Assembly: GCA_937924405.1 (NCBI GenBank)
Contig: CALDVW010000084.1
Location: 1 to 63,288 of the forward strand
Direction: 5' to 3'
Length of the DNA: 63,288 nt
DNA from: an uncultured Lysobacterales bacterium
GTDB lineage: Bacteria > Pseudomonadota > Gammaproteobacteria > Xanthomonadales > SZUA-36
Shown here: positions 48,915 through 58,192 of the stretch, in pieces
Layout of the letters: each line of letters begins with the position of its first letter
Position numbering within the stretch: position 1 is the stretch's first letter
Notes under the pieces: model-generated
Databases searched by the model: none
Told to the model about the DNA's origin: nothing
The model's input: the letters and a program-made list of their open reading frames with translations, nothing else
Translations under genes and position numbers: made by a program

Positions 48915-49238
48915 ATGACCTTTGTTGTTACTGAAAACTGCATCAAGTGCAAATATACGGACTGTGTTGAAGTGTGCCCGGTCGATTGCTTTCATGAAGG
49001 GCCAAATTTCCTCGTCATCGACCCTGAAGAGTGCATCGACTGTACTCTCTGTGAACCAGAGTGCCCCATCGAGGCGATCTATCCTGAAGATGATCTTCCC
49101 GAAGGCCAGGAGAAATTTATTCAGCTGAACGCAGAATTGTCACTGGAATGGCCGGTTATAACAGAGCAGAAAGAGCCTCCGCCGGACGCCGAAGAATGGG
49201 AGGGCAAGGAGGGCAAGCTGGAACTGCTCGAAAAATAG
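48915..49238 (+). CDS. fdxA: 7Fe ferredoxin FdxA
   Basis: A 107-residue electron carrier with one [3Fe-4S] and one [4Fe-4S] cluster. Cysteines lie at residues 9, 12, 17, 21, 25 and at 40, 43, 46, 50; the spacing in the first group (CxxCxxxxC) is the 7Fe pattern. The acidic C-terminal tail (from about residue 75) is typical of Azotobacter FdI-like proteins. It is probably co-transcribed with tRNA-Glu. Confidence 0.93.
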   Translation: MTFVVTENCIKCKYTDCVEVCPVDCFHEGPNFLVIDPEECIDCTLCEPECPIEAIYPEDDLPEGQEKFIQLNAELSLEWPVITEQKEPPPDAEEWEGKEGKLELLEK

Positions 49239-49247
49239 TTTCCTGAT

Positions 49248-49868
49248 CTAGCCTATGCGGGTACGCAGGACACCCAGAACATGTTCCGCGGCATCCGGCT
49301 CACAATCGGTGCCGTCTGCATACTTGATGTAGACACGTGTGTTCTTGCCGTCAGGACGGGTAAAAGTCTGGTAGGCGCCGCTATAGTCTTCTCTCTTGTC
49401 GCGGCTCCAGAACGCCATCTTCCTGAAGAAGCCTTCTTTCCCTTCAAAAGTCTGGTAATAATCGAAGCGATATACTCCCTGTTCGTCCAGGCGAACGCGT
49501 TCCATGCCACTGCGCTCAATAACGAGACCCAGCCGGCGGTGAGCGCTTTCAGCGGTGTCCTCCACCATCAGGTACAGCCCCTGCGAGGACCATTTCAGCT
49601 CCGAATTGGTGTCAATTCCGGAGGTCGTGCTGGAAATTCTTGGCGGCATCGTTTCCAGCACCATCGACGGCGGTGGCATGGCGGGCGCCCAGATGATAAG
49701 GGCGGTATCAGAGGTCGGGTGGTCCAGGCCTTCAGGAATCTCCAGTGAAGGCACTTCCTCCGCGTCGTAGTATTCAGGCTTTTTCTGACCACGTGAACAA
49801 GCGGCCGATAAAAGGACAGCCAGTGCAGCCAGCAAGCAGAATATTTTTCGGGTGGAGCTTGTTTTCAT
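49248..49868 (-). CDS. bamC: BamC-like outer membrane assembly lipoprotein, short form
   Basis: A lipoprotein of about 206 residues. The lipobox LSAAC places the lipidated cysteine near residue 24. Segments PSLEIPEGLDHP, LYLMVEDTAESAHRRLGLVIERSG and YFxAxYRFDYY-like strands resemble one helix-grip domain. E. coli BamC (344 residues) has two such domains, so this looks like a one-domain form. Its place directly after dapA matches dapA-bamC. The ATG at 49868 is used; a GTG nine bases upstream is also in frame. Confidence 0.75.
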   Translation of the reverse strand: MKTSSTRKIFCLLAALAVLLSAACSRGQKKPEYYDAEEVPSLEIPEGLDHPTSDTALIIWAPAMPPPSMVLETMPPRISSTTSGIDTNSELKWSSQGLYLMVEDTAESAHRRLGLVIERSGMERVRLDEQGVYRFDYYQTFEGKEGFFRKMAFWSRDKREDYSGAYQTFTRPDGKNTRVYIKYADGTDCEPDAAEHVLGVLRTRIG

Positions 49869-49906
49869 TAATGTCACACTATCGAGTATTACCCGTCAAT
49901 CAATTA

Positions 49907-50788
49907 TCAGGCTTTGATCAGGCCCAGTTCAATCAGGCACTGTCTTACGGGTTCGCGAAATTCTTCGTCCAGCCTGGTCAACGGCAACCTGATATGGGGG
50001 CTGATCAGCCCCATCTCAAAAAGAGCCCATTTTACAGGAATCGGATTGGTTTCGATCATTAATACGTCAAACAGCGAATTCAGCGCTGTATTGATCCGGT
50101 CCGCTTCCTGCCATTCAAGTTGCGCTGCGGCAGTGCAGAGCTCGTGCATCAGCCCCGGGGCGACATTGGCCGCAACGGATATTACGCCATTTGCGCCTTG
50201 CCGCATTGCATCGAGACAACTGCGGTCATCACCACTCAGGACCGTAAATGACGGGCCACAACGGGAACAGAGTTCTTCAATCCTGGCACCGTCCGGAACG
50301 GCTTCCTTGATGCCCATTATTCCGGGATGAGCCGAAAGTCGCTCCACCGTCGCCGGCAGCAGGTCGACAGCGGTCCGGGAAGGCACGTTATACACCAACA
50401 GCGGGACTTCCGCTGAGTCGGCAATGGCGGTGAAATGAGCTTCGAGTCCCGACTGCGTGGGCTTGTTGTAATAAGGTGTCACAACCAACGCCCCGTCGGC
50501 ACCCTGCCCGCCTGCGATGATTGTCTGCTCTATGGCCTTTGCAGTCGACGCGCTGCCGGTGCCCGCCAGGACGGGTACATCGCCCGCAACCCTGTTGACC
50601 ACCCGGCCACACATTTCAGAAAACTCTGTCCTGCTGAGTGTTGCGGCCTCTCCGGTCGTTCCGGCGATAACCAGCCCGTCCGTGCCATGCGCAAGGTGAA
50701 AATCGACCAGCCCGTCCAGCGCTGCAAAATCCGTTTCGCCACGCTCCGTCAAGGGTGTGACCAGTGCTACGATGCTACCGTTTAACAT
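49907..50788 (-). CDS. dapA: 4-hydroxy-tetrahydrodipicolinate synthase
   Basis: A 293-residue TIM-barrel aldolase of lysine and DAP synthesis. GTTGEAATLSRTEF, VTPYYNKPTQSGLEAHF, YNVPSRTAVDL and the Schiff-base lysine in IMGIKEAVPD are all present. It precedes bamC on the minus strand and is divergent from bcp. Confidence 0.97.
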   Translation of the reverse strand: MLNGSIVALVTPLTERGETDFAALDGLVDFHLAHGTDGLVIAGTTGEAATLSRTEFSEMCGRVVNRVAGDVPVLAGTGSASTAKAIEQTIIAGGQGADGALVVTPYYNKPTQSGLEAHFTAIADSAEVPLLVYNVPSRTAVDLLPATVERLSAHPGIMGIKEAVPDGARIEELCSRCGPSFTVLSGDDRSCLDAMRQGANGVISVAANVAPGLMHELCTAAAQLEWQEADRINTALNSLFDVLMIETNPIPVKWALFEMGLISPHIRLPLTRLDEEFREPVRQCLIELGLIKA

Positions 50789-50818
50789 AGGGATTGGAAT
50801 GCCATAAATTCGGCGTCA

Positions 50819-50849
50819 TGGTACTTGCGGTACCAGATACTGGCAAGTA
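50819..50849. promoter_or_regulatory. Nested inverted repeats between dapA and bcp
   Basis: TGGTAC-TTGCG-GTACCA (50819-50835) overlaps a second inverted repeat TACTTGC/GCAAGTA (50822-50828 with 50843-50849). The two structures are mutually exclusive. Position between divergent genes fits an operator, but no regulator is identified. Confidence 0.35.
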
Positions 50850-50891
50850 TGCTGCTTCTGTCTTTTAATTGATACCGAAAATGGAGTGTTG

Positions 50892-51353
50892 ATGGTTCGC
50901 ATCGGCAAAAAAGTCGCCAACTTTTCCCTTCCCGCTACCGGCGAAAAAGACGTCTCACTCACAGACTTCAGCGGCAGTAACCTCATTATCTACTTTTATC
51001 CCAAGGACAACACTCCCGGCTGCACCCTGGAAGGGCAGAATTTTCGGGACCATTACAACGACTTCAGAAAATCCGGGACCCGCATACTCGGGGTTTCCCG
51101 GGACAGTGTGAAGGTCCACGAGAACTTCAAGGCCAAACAGAAATTCCCATTCGACCTGCTTTCCGACGCCGATGAAAAACTCTGTAAGCAGTTCGACGTG
51201 ATCCATGAGAAAAACATGTACGGCCGAAAAGTCATGGGCATCGTTCGCAGCACCTTTCTTATCGATGGCAAAGGTGTTTTACGCAGGGAGTGGCGTAAGG
51301 TGAGAGTGAAAGGACACGTGGATGAGGTGCTTGAGGCTGCGAAGTCGTTGTAG
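50892..51353 (+). CDS. bcp: Thioredoxin-dependent peroxiredoxin (Bcp/PrxQ)
   Basis: A 153-residue peroxiredoxin that reduces hydroperoxides. The peroxidatic cysteine is Cys44 in PKDNTPGCTLEGQNFRD. The PrxQ resolving cysteine five residues later is absent (Gly48-Gln49 region), but Cys98 (EKLCKQF) could serve. The ATG at 50892 is preferred because GGAG lies five bases upstream. It is followed 36 bases later by phoH. Confidence 0.93.
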   Translation: MVRIGKKVANFSLPATGEKDVSLTDFSGSNLIIYFYPKDNTPGCTLEGQNFRDHYNDFRKSGTRILGVSRDSVKVHENFKAKQKFPFDLLSDADEKLCKQFDVIHEKNMYGRKVMGIVRSTFLIDGKGVLRREWRKVRVKGHVDEVLEAAKSL

Positions 51354-51389
51354 TTCAGCTTGGTTCAAATGGTGGAGGAAAGTTCCCTG

Positions 51390-52784
51390 ATGGGAAGTGG
51401 CAAACGTCTTTATATCGTTGATACCAACGTGCTCATGCACGACCCGACCTCGATTTTCAGATTTGAAGAGCACGACATTTTTCTGCCTATGATGGTGCTG
51501 GAAGAACTTGACGCGGCAAAAAAGGGGCTGTCGGAAGTCGCCAGGAATGTCCGCCAGGTCAGCCGTTTCATAGGAGAAATGATGCAACACCAGGGGGCGG
51601 GAGACCTCGACCAGGGCCTGGAGTTAAAAGAACCCGATGGCCTGGAACTCCATGTCGGCACCGGGCGATTGTATTTTCAGACGACCATGGCGGAAACCCA
51701 TTCAAGCCTGCTGCGTGACGGCTCTTTTGCAGACAACGAGATTCTGAGCACGGCGCTGGCTCTGCAGGAAACCACCTCTGACCGGGAAATCGTACTGGTG
51801 TCGAAAGACATCAATCTCAGGATCAAGGCAGCCATTCTCGGGGTTCAGGCAGAAGACTATTACAACGACCGCGCGCTGGATGATCTGAGCCTGCTCTACC
51901 GCGGGCTGCGGCAGCACGATGAAAGCTTCTGGGAGGCTCACCCACAGATCGAATCATGGAACCACAACGGCCGGGCTCATTACCGGATACCCTTAGACAG
52001 GGAAAACGGCTGGTATCCGAACCAGTGCGTTGCGATTGGTGAGGAAGGTGGGGTTGAGGCCGTGGTAAAAGACCTGGAGCCGGACAGCATCATGTTGGCA
52101 CTGGTGGACGACTACTATGATGGCAAAAAAAGCGTCTGGGGTATTCACGCCAGGAACCGGGAACAGAATTTTGCGCTAAACCTTCTGATGGACCCGGATG
52201 TAGATTTCGTTTCACTCATGGGCACCGCCGGCACAGGCAAAACCCTGCTGGCCCTTGCTGCCGGCCTGTCCCAAACCATGGACGAAAAGCGTTACAGCGA
52301 AATTATCGTGACCCGAGCCACGGTGCCGATTGGTGAGGATATTGGCTACCTGCCCGGGACAGAAGAAGAAAAAATGACCCCCTGGATGGGTGCTCTGACC
52401 GATAATCTGGAGGTGCTCACGCAACCTCATGAAGGTGGCGAGTGGGGCCGTGCGGCGACCAACGACCTGCTCGCCAGCCGGGTAAAAGTGCGCGCCCTGA
52501 ATTTCATGCGTGGCCGGACTTTCCTGAATCGTTTCGTGATTATCGACGAGGCGCAAAACATCACGCCCAAGCAAATGAAGGCGCTTCTGACCCGGGCCGG
52601 TCCCGGCACCAAGATGATTTGCCTGGGAAATGTGGAACAGATAGACACTCCGTACCTGACAGAGACCACCTCGGGCCTGACTTTTGCGGTAGATCGCTTC
52701 AAGGACTGGACACATTCGGGACACATTACGCTGAAGCGCGGAGAACGGTCGCGCCTGGCAGATTACGCATCCGAAGCTTTGTAG
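51390..52784 (+). CDS. PhoH family protein with N-terminal PIN domain
   Basis: A 464-residue PhoH2-type protein. An N-terminal PIN domain (YIVDTNVLMHDP, then VSKDINLRIKA) is joined to a PhoH ATPase domain with Walker A GTAGTGKT and Walker B NRFVIIDEAQNITPKQMK. PIN-PhoH proteins have been linked to RNA unwinding and cleavage. The start is ATG 51390 after a GGAGG Shine-Dalgarno; two upstream frames to 51360 lack one. Confidence 0.9.
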   Translation: MGSGKRLYIVDTNVLMHDPTSIFRFEEHDIFLPMMVLEELDAAKKGLSEVARNVRQVSRFIGEMMQHQGAGDLDQGLELKEPDGLELHVGTGRLYFQTTMAETHSSLLRDGSFADNEILSTALALQETTSDREIVLVSKDINLRIKAAILGVQAEDYYNDRALDDLSLLYRGLRQHDESFWEAHPQIESWNHNGRAHYRIPLDRENGWYPNQCVAIGEEGGVEAVVKDLEPDSIMLALVDDYYDGKKSVWGIHARNREQNFALNLLMDPDVDFVSLMGTAGTGKTLLALAAGLSQTMDEKRYSEIIVTRATVPIGEDIGYLPGTEEEKMTPWMGALTDNLEVLTQPHEGGEWGRAATNDLLASRVKVRALNFMRGRTFLNRFVIIDEAQNITPKQMKALLTRAGPGTKMICLGNVEQIDTPYLTETTSGLTFAVDRFKDWTHSGHITLKRGERSRLADYASEAL

Positions 52785-52854
52785 GCAAAACTCAAGACTG
52801 GGCTATTGGCCATACCGCTGGGTTAGCGGTCAAACCCGCATTTACAGCCATTAT

Positions 52855-53382
52855 CTAATGATTGCGTTCATCTATCAGGCTGGTCGTTGGATGAAAGCTG
52901 AACCAGGCGAACCAAAACATACGGTGAACAGGAATCTCTTCGCCGGACAGGAAGCCGCTGACGCCACCCACCTCGCGGACAAAGGCCAGTCCGGAGCCGC
53001 ACAGCGGGCAATAAGTCACTGCGATCGGAGTGCTGCCGAAACGGTCGTTGACAATCTCATGACGATCCAGGATGCGGGTTGGATACGCCCGGCTCTCTCC
53101 GGCATGTGTGAGCGAAAGCACAAGATCATCCGGGTCGAGGAAATCCACTTTGTCGGCGGGAATGAATTGCGGCTGATCGATTGACGGGATACAGTCCCGC
53201 CCGGCACAGCCCTGGAACACCTGGTCGATGTCCACGTCAATATCTTCCTGGCTGAAACCAAAGGTATCGACCAGAATATCGACTTCATAATTACGCGGAT
53301 TTCCCACCCGGGAATGCTGCTGATTATCGGCCAGGACCGAACAGGTGAGCAGCACTGTTAGCAGAATGGCCGGACGAATCAC
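52855..53382 (-). pseudogene. DUF3179 protein with a large in-frame internal deletion
   Basis: An open frame of 175 residues with signal peptide (about 1-18). Residues 25-140 match the N-terminal part of DUF3179, including YPTRILDRHEIVND and VTYCPLCGSGLAF. From about residue 145 the sequence jumps to what looks like the family's C-terminal end (SGEEIPVHRMFWFAWFSFHP). The central part of roughly 150 residues, which in intact members carries the MYDRxTxSLW region, is missing although the frame stays open. The function of DUF3179 is unknown. Listed as a pseudogene because most of the fold is lost; a stable short form is possible. Confidence 0.6.
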
Positions 53383-54473
53383 TCTTCTCTTACCGGCTCT
53401 TCCACCTCTTCTCGCTCTCCCCCCTTAGCGGTTTTTCTCGGCCAGGCGTTCAGCACAGCTTTGAAAAACGTAGCCAGTGGAATGGCGAAAAATATTCCCC
53501 AGAAACCCCAAAGCCCCCCGAACAGGAGAATGGCGAGGATAATGGCGACCGGATGAAGATTTACCACCTCGGAAAACAACAGGGGCACCAGAAGATTGCC
53601 ATCCAGTGCCTGGATAATGGCATAAGCGATCATCACCTGGCCGAAGTCCCATCCCCAGCCGAACTGGAAAAAAGCGACCAGGGCAATCGGAATCGTGGCA
53701 ACAGCGGCGCCGATATAGGGCACCAGAACAGAAAATCCAACCACAGTTGCCAACAGGGCCGAATAGTCCAGGCCGAGGATGATAAAAGTAACGTAGGTGA
53801 CCGAACCTACGATAATGATTTCGACCACTTTGCCGCGCACATAGTTGGCGATTTGCGCTTCAGACTCAGTCCAGACCCGGTTTACCAGGGTGCGCTCCCT
53901 GGGCAGGTATCCAGCAACCCAGCCGGTCATAAGGTCCTTGTCTTTCAGGAAGAAAAATACAAGAACCGGCACCAATACCAGGTAAATGATCAGTCCGAGA
54001 ACGCTCCCCACCGAGGAAAGCGACCAACTCAGCGCCTGCTGACCCAGGATGGCCATCTCCTGGCCAAGTTGATTGATAATCACCTGTATCTGCTCTTCGG
54101 AAACCATCTGGGGATACGCTACCGGCAGTTGTTTGAGCAACTCCTGCCCCTGGGCAATATAGGTCGGAAACTGCTGGACCAGAGCGGTGAGCTGCCTGAT
54201 GACGATCGGAACCAATCCAAAGGTGAGGAATAACAACGCGGTAATGAATAGCAGGAAAACAATGATCACCGCTGCCAGCCTCGGCATTCCGGTTTTCTGC
54301 AGGCGGCTGACAACAGCTTCCAGGAGGTAGGCGATGACGATGCTGGCGAACATCGGCGCCAGCCATTTGCCCAGGCCAACGATGATGGCGAATCCGATGA
54401 CGAGGAACAGGCCGAGGATAACGACCTGTGGATCGGAAAAAGATCGTTTGAACCAGTCTCTCAGCAGTTCCAT
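53379..54473 (-). CDS. AI-2E/PerM family membrane permease
   Basis: A 364-residue inner membrane protein with about eight predicted transmembrane helices in the family's arrangement. GLDYSALLATVVGFSVLVPYIGA and LVPLLFSEVVNLHPVAII are characteristic. Family members export AI-2 or act as Na+/H+ antiporters; substrate cannot be read from sequence. Its end overlaps the DUF3179 start by four bases. Confidence 0.9.
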   Translation of the reverse strand: MELLRDWFKRSFSDPQVVILGLFLVIGFAIIVGLGKWLAPMFASIVIAYLLEAVVSRLQKTGMPRLAAVIIVFLLFITALLFLTFGLVPIVIRQLTALVQQFPTYIAQGQELLKQLPVAYPQMVSEEQIQVIINQLGQEMAILGQQALSWSLSSVGSVLGLIIYLVLVPVLVFFFLKDKDLMTGWVAGYLPRERTLVNRVWTESEAQIANYVRGKVVEIIIVGSVTYVTFIILGLDYSALLATVVGFSVLVPYIGAAVATIPIALVAFFQFGWGWDFGQVMIAYAIIQALDGNLLVPLLFSEVVNLHPVAIILAILLFGGLWGFWGIFFAIPLATFFKAVLNAWPRKTAKGGEREEVEEPVREE

Positions 54474-54504
54474 CGATTTTGATTTCCCAGCGGTGAGGCT
54501 GGGA

Positions 54505-55692
54505 TCAGAAGCTCAGGGTCCACATGGCTTCGACTTCGATTCTCTGGTCGAGCTCTTCTGTGGTGATGCCCAGCACACTGCCGCCGAACGCGAACTCAGA
54601 GGGTGCATAGGCCGCGTTGAAGGCCAGCCGGCTTCGGTCTCCGGTGCGGCGTGAGTAACCGACTACCATGGCGCTTGTCGCCAGGCTTCCATCCAGTGCT
54701 TTGCTGAGCAGTTGTGAAGAAGGTGAAGGTTGAGTCCGCGTGCTCAGGTCAACATGCCATTGCTGGTCCGCGCCATCGCTCCAGGTGTAGCCGACGCTAT
54801 AAACCGTGAGATCTTCCCAGTTGAATGCGGGACTGCTTGAATCGCCCAGCAACGAAAGGAAGCGGTTCGGCAGATGCCTGCTCGGGAAGGCGCTGATCTC
54901 GCTGTAAAGAACCCGTTCAATTGCCACGTTGAGCCAGGATTTCTCGCTGGCCTGGAAAGCGAGGCCTACCCGGGCCCGCGCCGGAATATCCAGATCAGCC
55001 GGCTGAGCGTAAACACCCCGGAACGCAGCAAATTCTTCCATGTCGATCCGCGACTGGAAACCAGCGTCGACCGCTATCCCACTGACCACTTCCTGGTGCA
55101 AGGCAAGGCGGACACCTGCTCCGTAAGCAGATTCATGCTGCGGTGAATACCGGGTATTGAACCACGGGGCCTGGTCCGGTGAATTGGCCGCGAACAGCCC
55201 CAGGCTGGCCGCGCTGTATCTCTGGTGGGCGATGATGGCAGATACGCCGAGCACTCCGCCTTCGCCAAACTCGTGTTCCACGCCGGGCGAAAAGTATTGG
55301 CGATCGAAACTGGTGCCCTCGTAAGTGGAATCGGTCGCGTTGCCGGGCATCATGTATTCAGTATCGGATTGCCATTGGAAATCCAGGTTAATCCGGGTAT
55401 CAGGCTGTGCTTCCATGCCGGCGGCAAAATCCGGCATGATCTGGATTTCGCTGTTCCTCAGCCACGATATACGGACCGGCGCTGTACTCTCCGGCAGCAT
55501 GTAGACCGGTGTGAGCTCCTGCGCAAGGTACTCCTGCCATGGACCCAGTTCAAAACCGATGACGTAAAAGGCGGTTAAGCCGGTGCCGCCTGCCGCAAAG
55601 CTGGAAACAGGCAAGCCGATTCCCTGGGCACCGGCAATCCCCGGTATTAATCCCATGATGGCAAGCACTGTGCTGGCAAATCGCAGTCGCAA
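54505..55692 (-). CDS. FadL/OmpP1-like outer membrane beta-barrel protein
   Basis: A 395-residue exported protein ending in Phe, as expected for a barrel recognised by BamA. A signal peptide ends near AGAQG. The body alternates polar and hydrophobic strands; DIPARARVGLAFQASEKSWL and AIERVLYSEISAFPS resemble FadL-family long-chain fatty acid or hydrocarbon transporters. A TTG at 55690-55692 with AGAGG upstream is the likely start; a GTG at 55722 is an alternative. The hatch signature is not clear, so FadL function is tentative. Confidence 0.65.
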   Translation of the reverse strand: MRLRFASTVLAIMGLIPGIAGAQGIGLPVSSFAAGGTGLTAFYVIGFELGPWQEYLAQELTPVYMLPESTAPVRISWLRNSEIQIMPDFAAGMEAQPDTRINLDFQWQSDTEYMMPGNATDSTYEGTSFDRQYFSPGVEHEFGEGGVLGVSAIIAHQRYSAASLGLFAANSPDQAPWFNTRYSPQHESAYGAGVRLALHQEVVSGIAVDAGFQSRIDMEEFAAFRGVYAQPADLDIPARARVGLAFQASEKSWLNVAIERVLYSEISAFPSRHLPNRFLSLLGDSSSPAFNWEDLTVYSVGYTWSDGADQQWHVDLSTRTQPSPSSQLLSKALDGSLATSAMVVGYSRRTGDRSRLAFNAAYAPSEFAFGGSVLGITTEELDQRIEVEAMWTLSF

Positions 55693-55957
55693 GTCGGTAC
55701 CCTGACCTCTTATAAGGTGCACTAATTCACGGTGAAATATGGCAGGAATACAACACCATGTCAATGATAAACCACAGTTTCCGGTACATGCTCGGGCCAC
55801 CCCCAAGCAAGTCAGCCCAAGTCTTTGTTTTTAAAAAGACTGCCTTAACAACCCAGGCGCACTTGACCATCGTCATGAGAGCATCAGAAAAAGCTCTGAA
55901 ATTATTCAGCCGTTGCTAGAATGCAACAAGGCAAAGCAGACACTCGCGGCACCCTGG

Positions 55958-56779
55958 ATGCAAGCACCTGAAATCGAAAAATCCGTACTGACAATCGCCG
56001 GCTCAGATAGCTGCGGTGGTTCCGGAATCCAGGCAGACATGAATACCTTTGCCGCTTTTGGGGTATACGGCGCGTCGGTAGTCACCGCGGTGACCGCGCG
56101 GAACACGCTGGATACGCAGGCAGTGGAACCCATGTCGGATCGAATCATCGTAGATCAAATAGAGTCCGTGCTGGCAGATCTCCCGATCTGCGCAATCAAG
56201 ACCGGAATGCTACCGAGCATCCCCGGCATCGCAGTGCTGGGAGAGATACTGGCGCAGCAAAAACCTCATATTCCGATGGTGGTGGATCCGGTGGTGATCG
56301 AACCGGCGGGCATGGAATTATCGGGCGAGATGACGCTGCAAGCCGTCCGGAACCACCTTTTTCCATTAGCTACTGTTATCACGCCTAACCGGGAGGAAGC
56401 ACAGGTATTGACCGGTATGGCCATAAGAAACATGAAAGACATGGAATTGGCCGCGCGTGAACTCCTGAAGCAGGGCCCTGCCGCGGTCTTCCTGAAAGGT
56501 GGGCATTTTGGCGCCAATGAAATTGCCGACATCCTGTTGACTCCGGATGATCTCCATACCTTCAGGCACTCCGCGTTTGAGGGACGTTTTCATGGAACTG
56601 GATGCGCACTCTCCTCGGCTGTAGCGGCCGGATTGGCCTTGGAAAAGCCGTTACCGGAAGCCGTGCGGGAAGCCATCGACTATGTGCAGGATTGTCTCAG
56701 AAACAGCCGGGCGCCCGTCAAAGGGCACCTGGCGTTGCTCGGTCACATCCCTGTTGCTTTCAGTCAATCCGCTCAATAA
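55958..56779 (+). CDS. thiD: Hydroxymethylpyrimidine/phosphomethylpyrimidine kinase
   Basis: A 273-residue ribokinase-fold enzyme that phosphorylates HMP and HMP-P for thiamine synthesis. [18 protein letters not shown] at the N-terminus, [11 protein letters not shown] and the anion-hole/catalytic [14 protein letters not shown] near the C-terminus are diagnostic. The ATG at 55958 gives the normal length; an in-frame TTG at 55913 would add 15 residues. The 3' end overlaps the convergent dehydrogenase by 20 bases. Confidence 0.93.
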   Translation: MQAPEIEKSVLTIAGSDSCGGSGIQADMNTFAAFGVYGASVVTAVTARNTLDTQAVEPMSDRIIVDQIESVLADLPICAIKTGMLPSIPGIAVLGEILAQQKPHIPMVVDPVVIEPAGMELSGEMTLQAVRNHLFPLATVITPNREEAQVLTGMAIRNMKDMELAARELLKQGPAAVFLKGGHFGANEIADILLTPDDLHTFRHSAFEGRFHGTGCALSSAVAAGLALEKPLPEAVREAIDYVQDCLRNSRAPVKGHLALLGHIPVAFSQSAQ

Positions 56780-57767
56780 TCGCATCAGTGAATGTGCCGG
56801 TAGTGCCTGAACCGCCCAGATCCGGGGTGGTCCGGTCCGCCGAGCTGATTGCAGACGTAATGGCCAGGTGAAGCCGTTGTGCACGATCCTGCATGCCAAG
56901 ATGCGAAAGCATCTGCGCCGATGCCAGCATCAGGGCACAGGGGTTCGCAATGTTGCGTCCTGCAATATCCGGCGCCGAGCCATGGACCGCTTCGAAGACC
57001 GCCGCATCTTTGCCTATATTCGCACCCGGCGCCATGCCGAGTCCGCCAACCAGCCCGGCACACAAATCAGAAATAATGTCACCGAACAGGTTGGTCGTAA
57101 CGATCACATCGAACTGCTGCGGGTCCATGACCAGTTTCATGCAGGTCGCATCAACAATCATCTCTTCGCAAGTGATATCCGGGTATTCTGAAGCCACGTC
57201 TCTTGCAACATCCAGAAACATGCCCGACACGGTCTTGAGGATATTCGCCTTGTGTACCAGGGTGACCTTGCTACGGTCGGCGCTGCGGGCCAATTCAAAA
57301 GCGTATCGCGTCACCCGCTCGCTTCCATTCCGTGTAATGACCATCTTTGATTCGGCCGTTTCTCCATCGTCGCTGATGCGCGAATCCGCGGCCAGGTATG
57401 CCCCTTCGGTATTCTCGCGAACGGTGATGATATCTACGTTCTCGTAGCGAGCCCGGGTGCCGGGCACTGACAGAACAGGACGGACATTGGCGTACAAATC
57501 AAAGATTTCGCGTAATGTGACATTGATTGAACGAAACCCCTTACCAACCGGCGTGGTCAGCGGTCCCTTCAGGGCAATCCTGTTTTTACGTATTGAATCC
57601 AGTGTCGGTCCGGGAAGCAGGTCACCGTGCTTTTCCAAAGCGTTCAAGCCGGCTTCGACAAATTCATAGTGCAGGCCGCAGTCCAGCGCATCCAGTACGC
57701 GGATGGCCTCCTGCATGATTTCCGGGCCGATTCCGTCGCCACTGATTACACTTATTGTCTGGCTCAT
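56760..57767 (-). CDS. Isocitrate dehydrogenase, NAD type
   Basis: A 335-residue enzyme of the IMDH/ICDH decarboxylating family. It is shorter than E. coli Icd and of the NAD-dependent Idh3-like branch. ENTEGAYLA is the substrate-binding segment, and the C-terminal GSAPDIAGRNIANPCALMLA is the nucleotide-binding loop. ATG at 57765-57767 follows GGAG nine bases upstream. Isopropylmalate or homoisocitrate dehydrogenase are close relatives, so the substrate is an inference. Confidence 0.8.
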   Translation of the reverse strand: MSQTISVISGDGIGPEIMQEAIRVLDALDCGLHYEFVEAGLNALEKHGDLLPGPTLDSIRKNRIALKGPLTTPVGKGFRSINVTLREIFDLYANVRPVLSVPGTRARYENVDIITVRENTEGAYLAADSRISDDGETAESKMVITRNGSERVTRYAFELARSADRSKVTLVHKANILKTVSGMFLDVARDVASEYPDITCEEMIVDATCMKLVMDPQQFDVIVTTNLFGDIISDLCAGLVGGLGMAPGANIGKDAAVFEAVHGSAPDIAGRNIANPCALMLASAQMLSHLGMQDRAQRLHLAITSAISSADRTTPDLGGSGTTGTFTDAIIERID

Positions 57768-57847
57768 TCTTCTGCTCTCCATAAAAGCTGCCGTTCAGAC
57801 CGTGGAAAAACCCGGGCCCGGTATTATATCGTTATCTGCATATCCGC

Positions 57848-58192
57848 TCAGACGCAGCTCAAAGGGCGCGGCAGGCCGGCATAACGACAGGCCTGAACCC
57901 CCGGCCCTCCGGGGAACAGGCGATAGAGATGCCGGCTATTGCCTTTTCCTTCACCCAACCGCTCGCGCACCTGCCGAACCAGCGCTCTCATGGGTGGTTC
58001 TATCTCGTACTTTTCAAAGTATTCACGAAAAATGGCGAGAACAACCCAGTGATCGCCAGACAAATCAAGCCCATCCGCCTCTGCCATGGTTTCGGCGACA
58101 GGCCGCGACCAGGCGGTCCAGTCAAGCAGGTAGCCCTTTTCATCGATTGCCACCGACTTGCCCGAGGGCAACTTTAAAGAAGACACGTTCAT
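57848..58192 (-). CDS. tusE: TusE/DsrC family sulfur-carrier protein with both redox cysteines
   Basis: A 114-residue protein at the end of the tusDCB operon. The C-terminal arm reads PGVQACRYAGLPRPLSCV, with Cys102 and Cys113. This 11-residue spacing is that of dissimilatory DsrC; E. coli TusE keeps only the last cysteine. TusE passes sulfur from TusBCD to MnmA for 2-thiouridine in tRNA. The retained second cysteine allows the trisulfide chemistry of DsrC, but no dsrAB is in this window. It overlaps tusB by four bases. Confidence 0.88.
   Translation of the reverse strand: MNVSSLKLPSGKSVAIDEKGYLLDWTAWSRPVAETMAEADGLDLSGDHWVVLAIFREYFEKYEIEPPMRALVRQVRERLGEGKGNSRHLYRLFPGGPGVQACRYAGLPRPLSCV

Noticed and set aside
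52800..52830. Hairpin after phoH as a terminator
   Set aside because: Stem CCGCT/AGCGG is only five pairs and has no T tract on plus.
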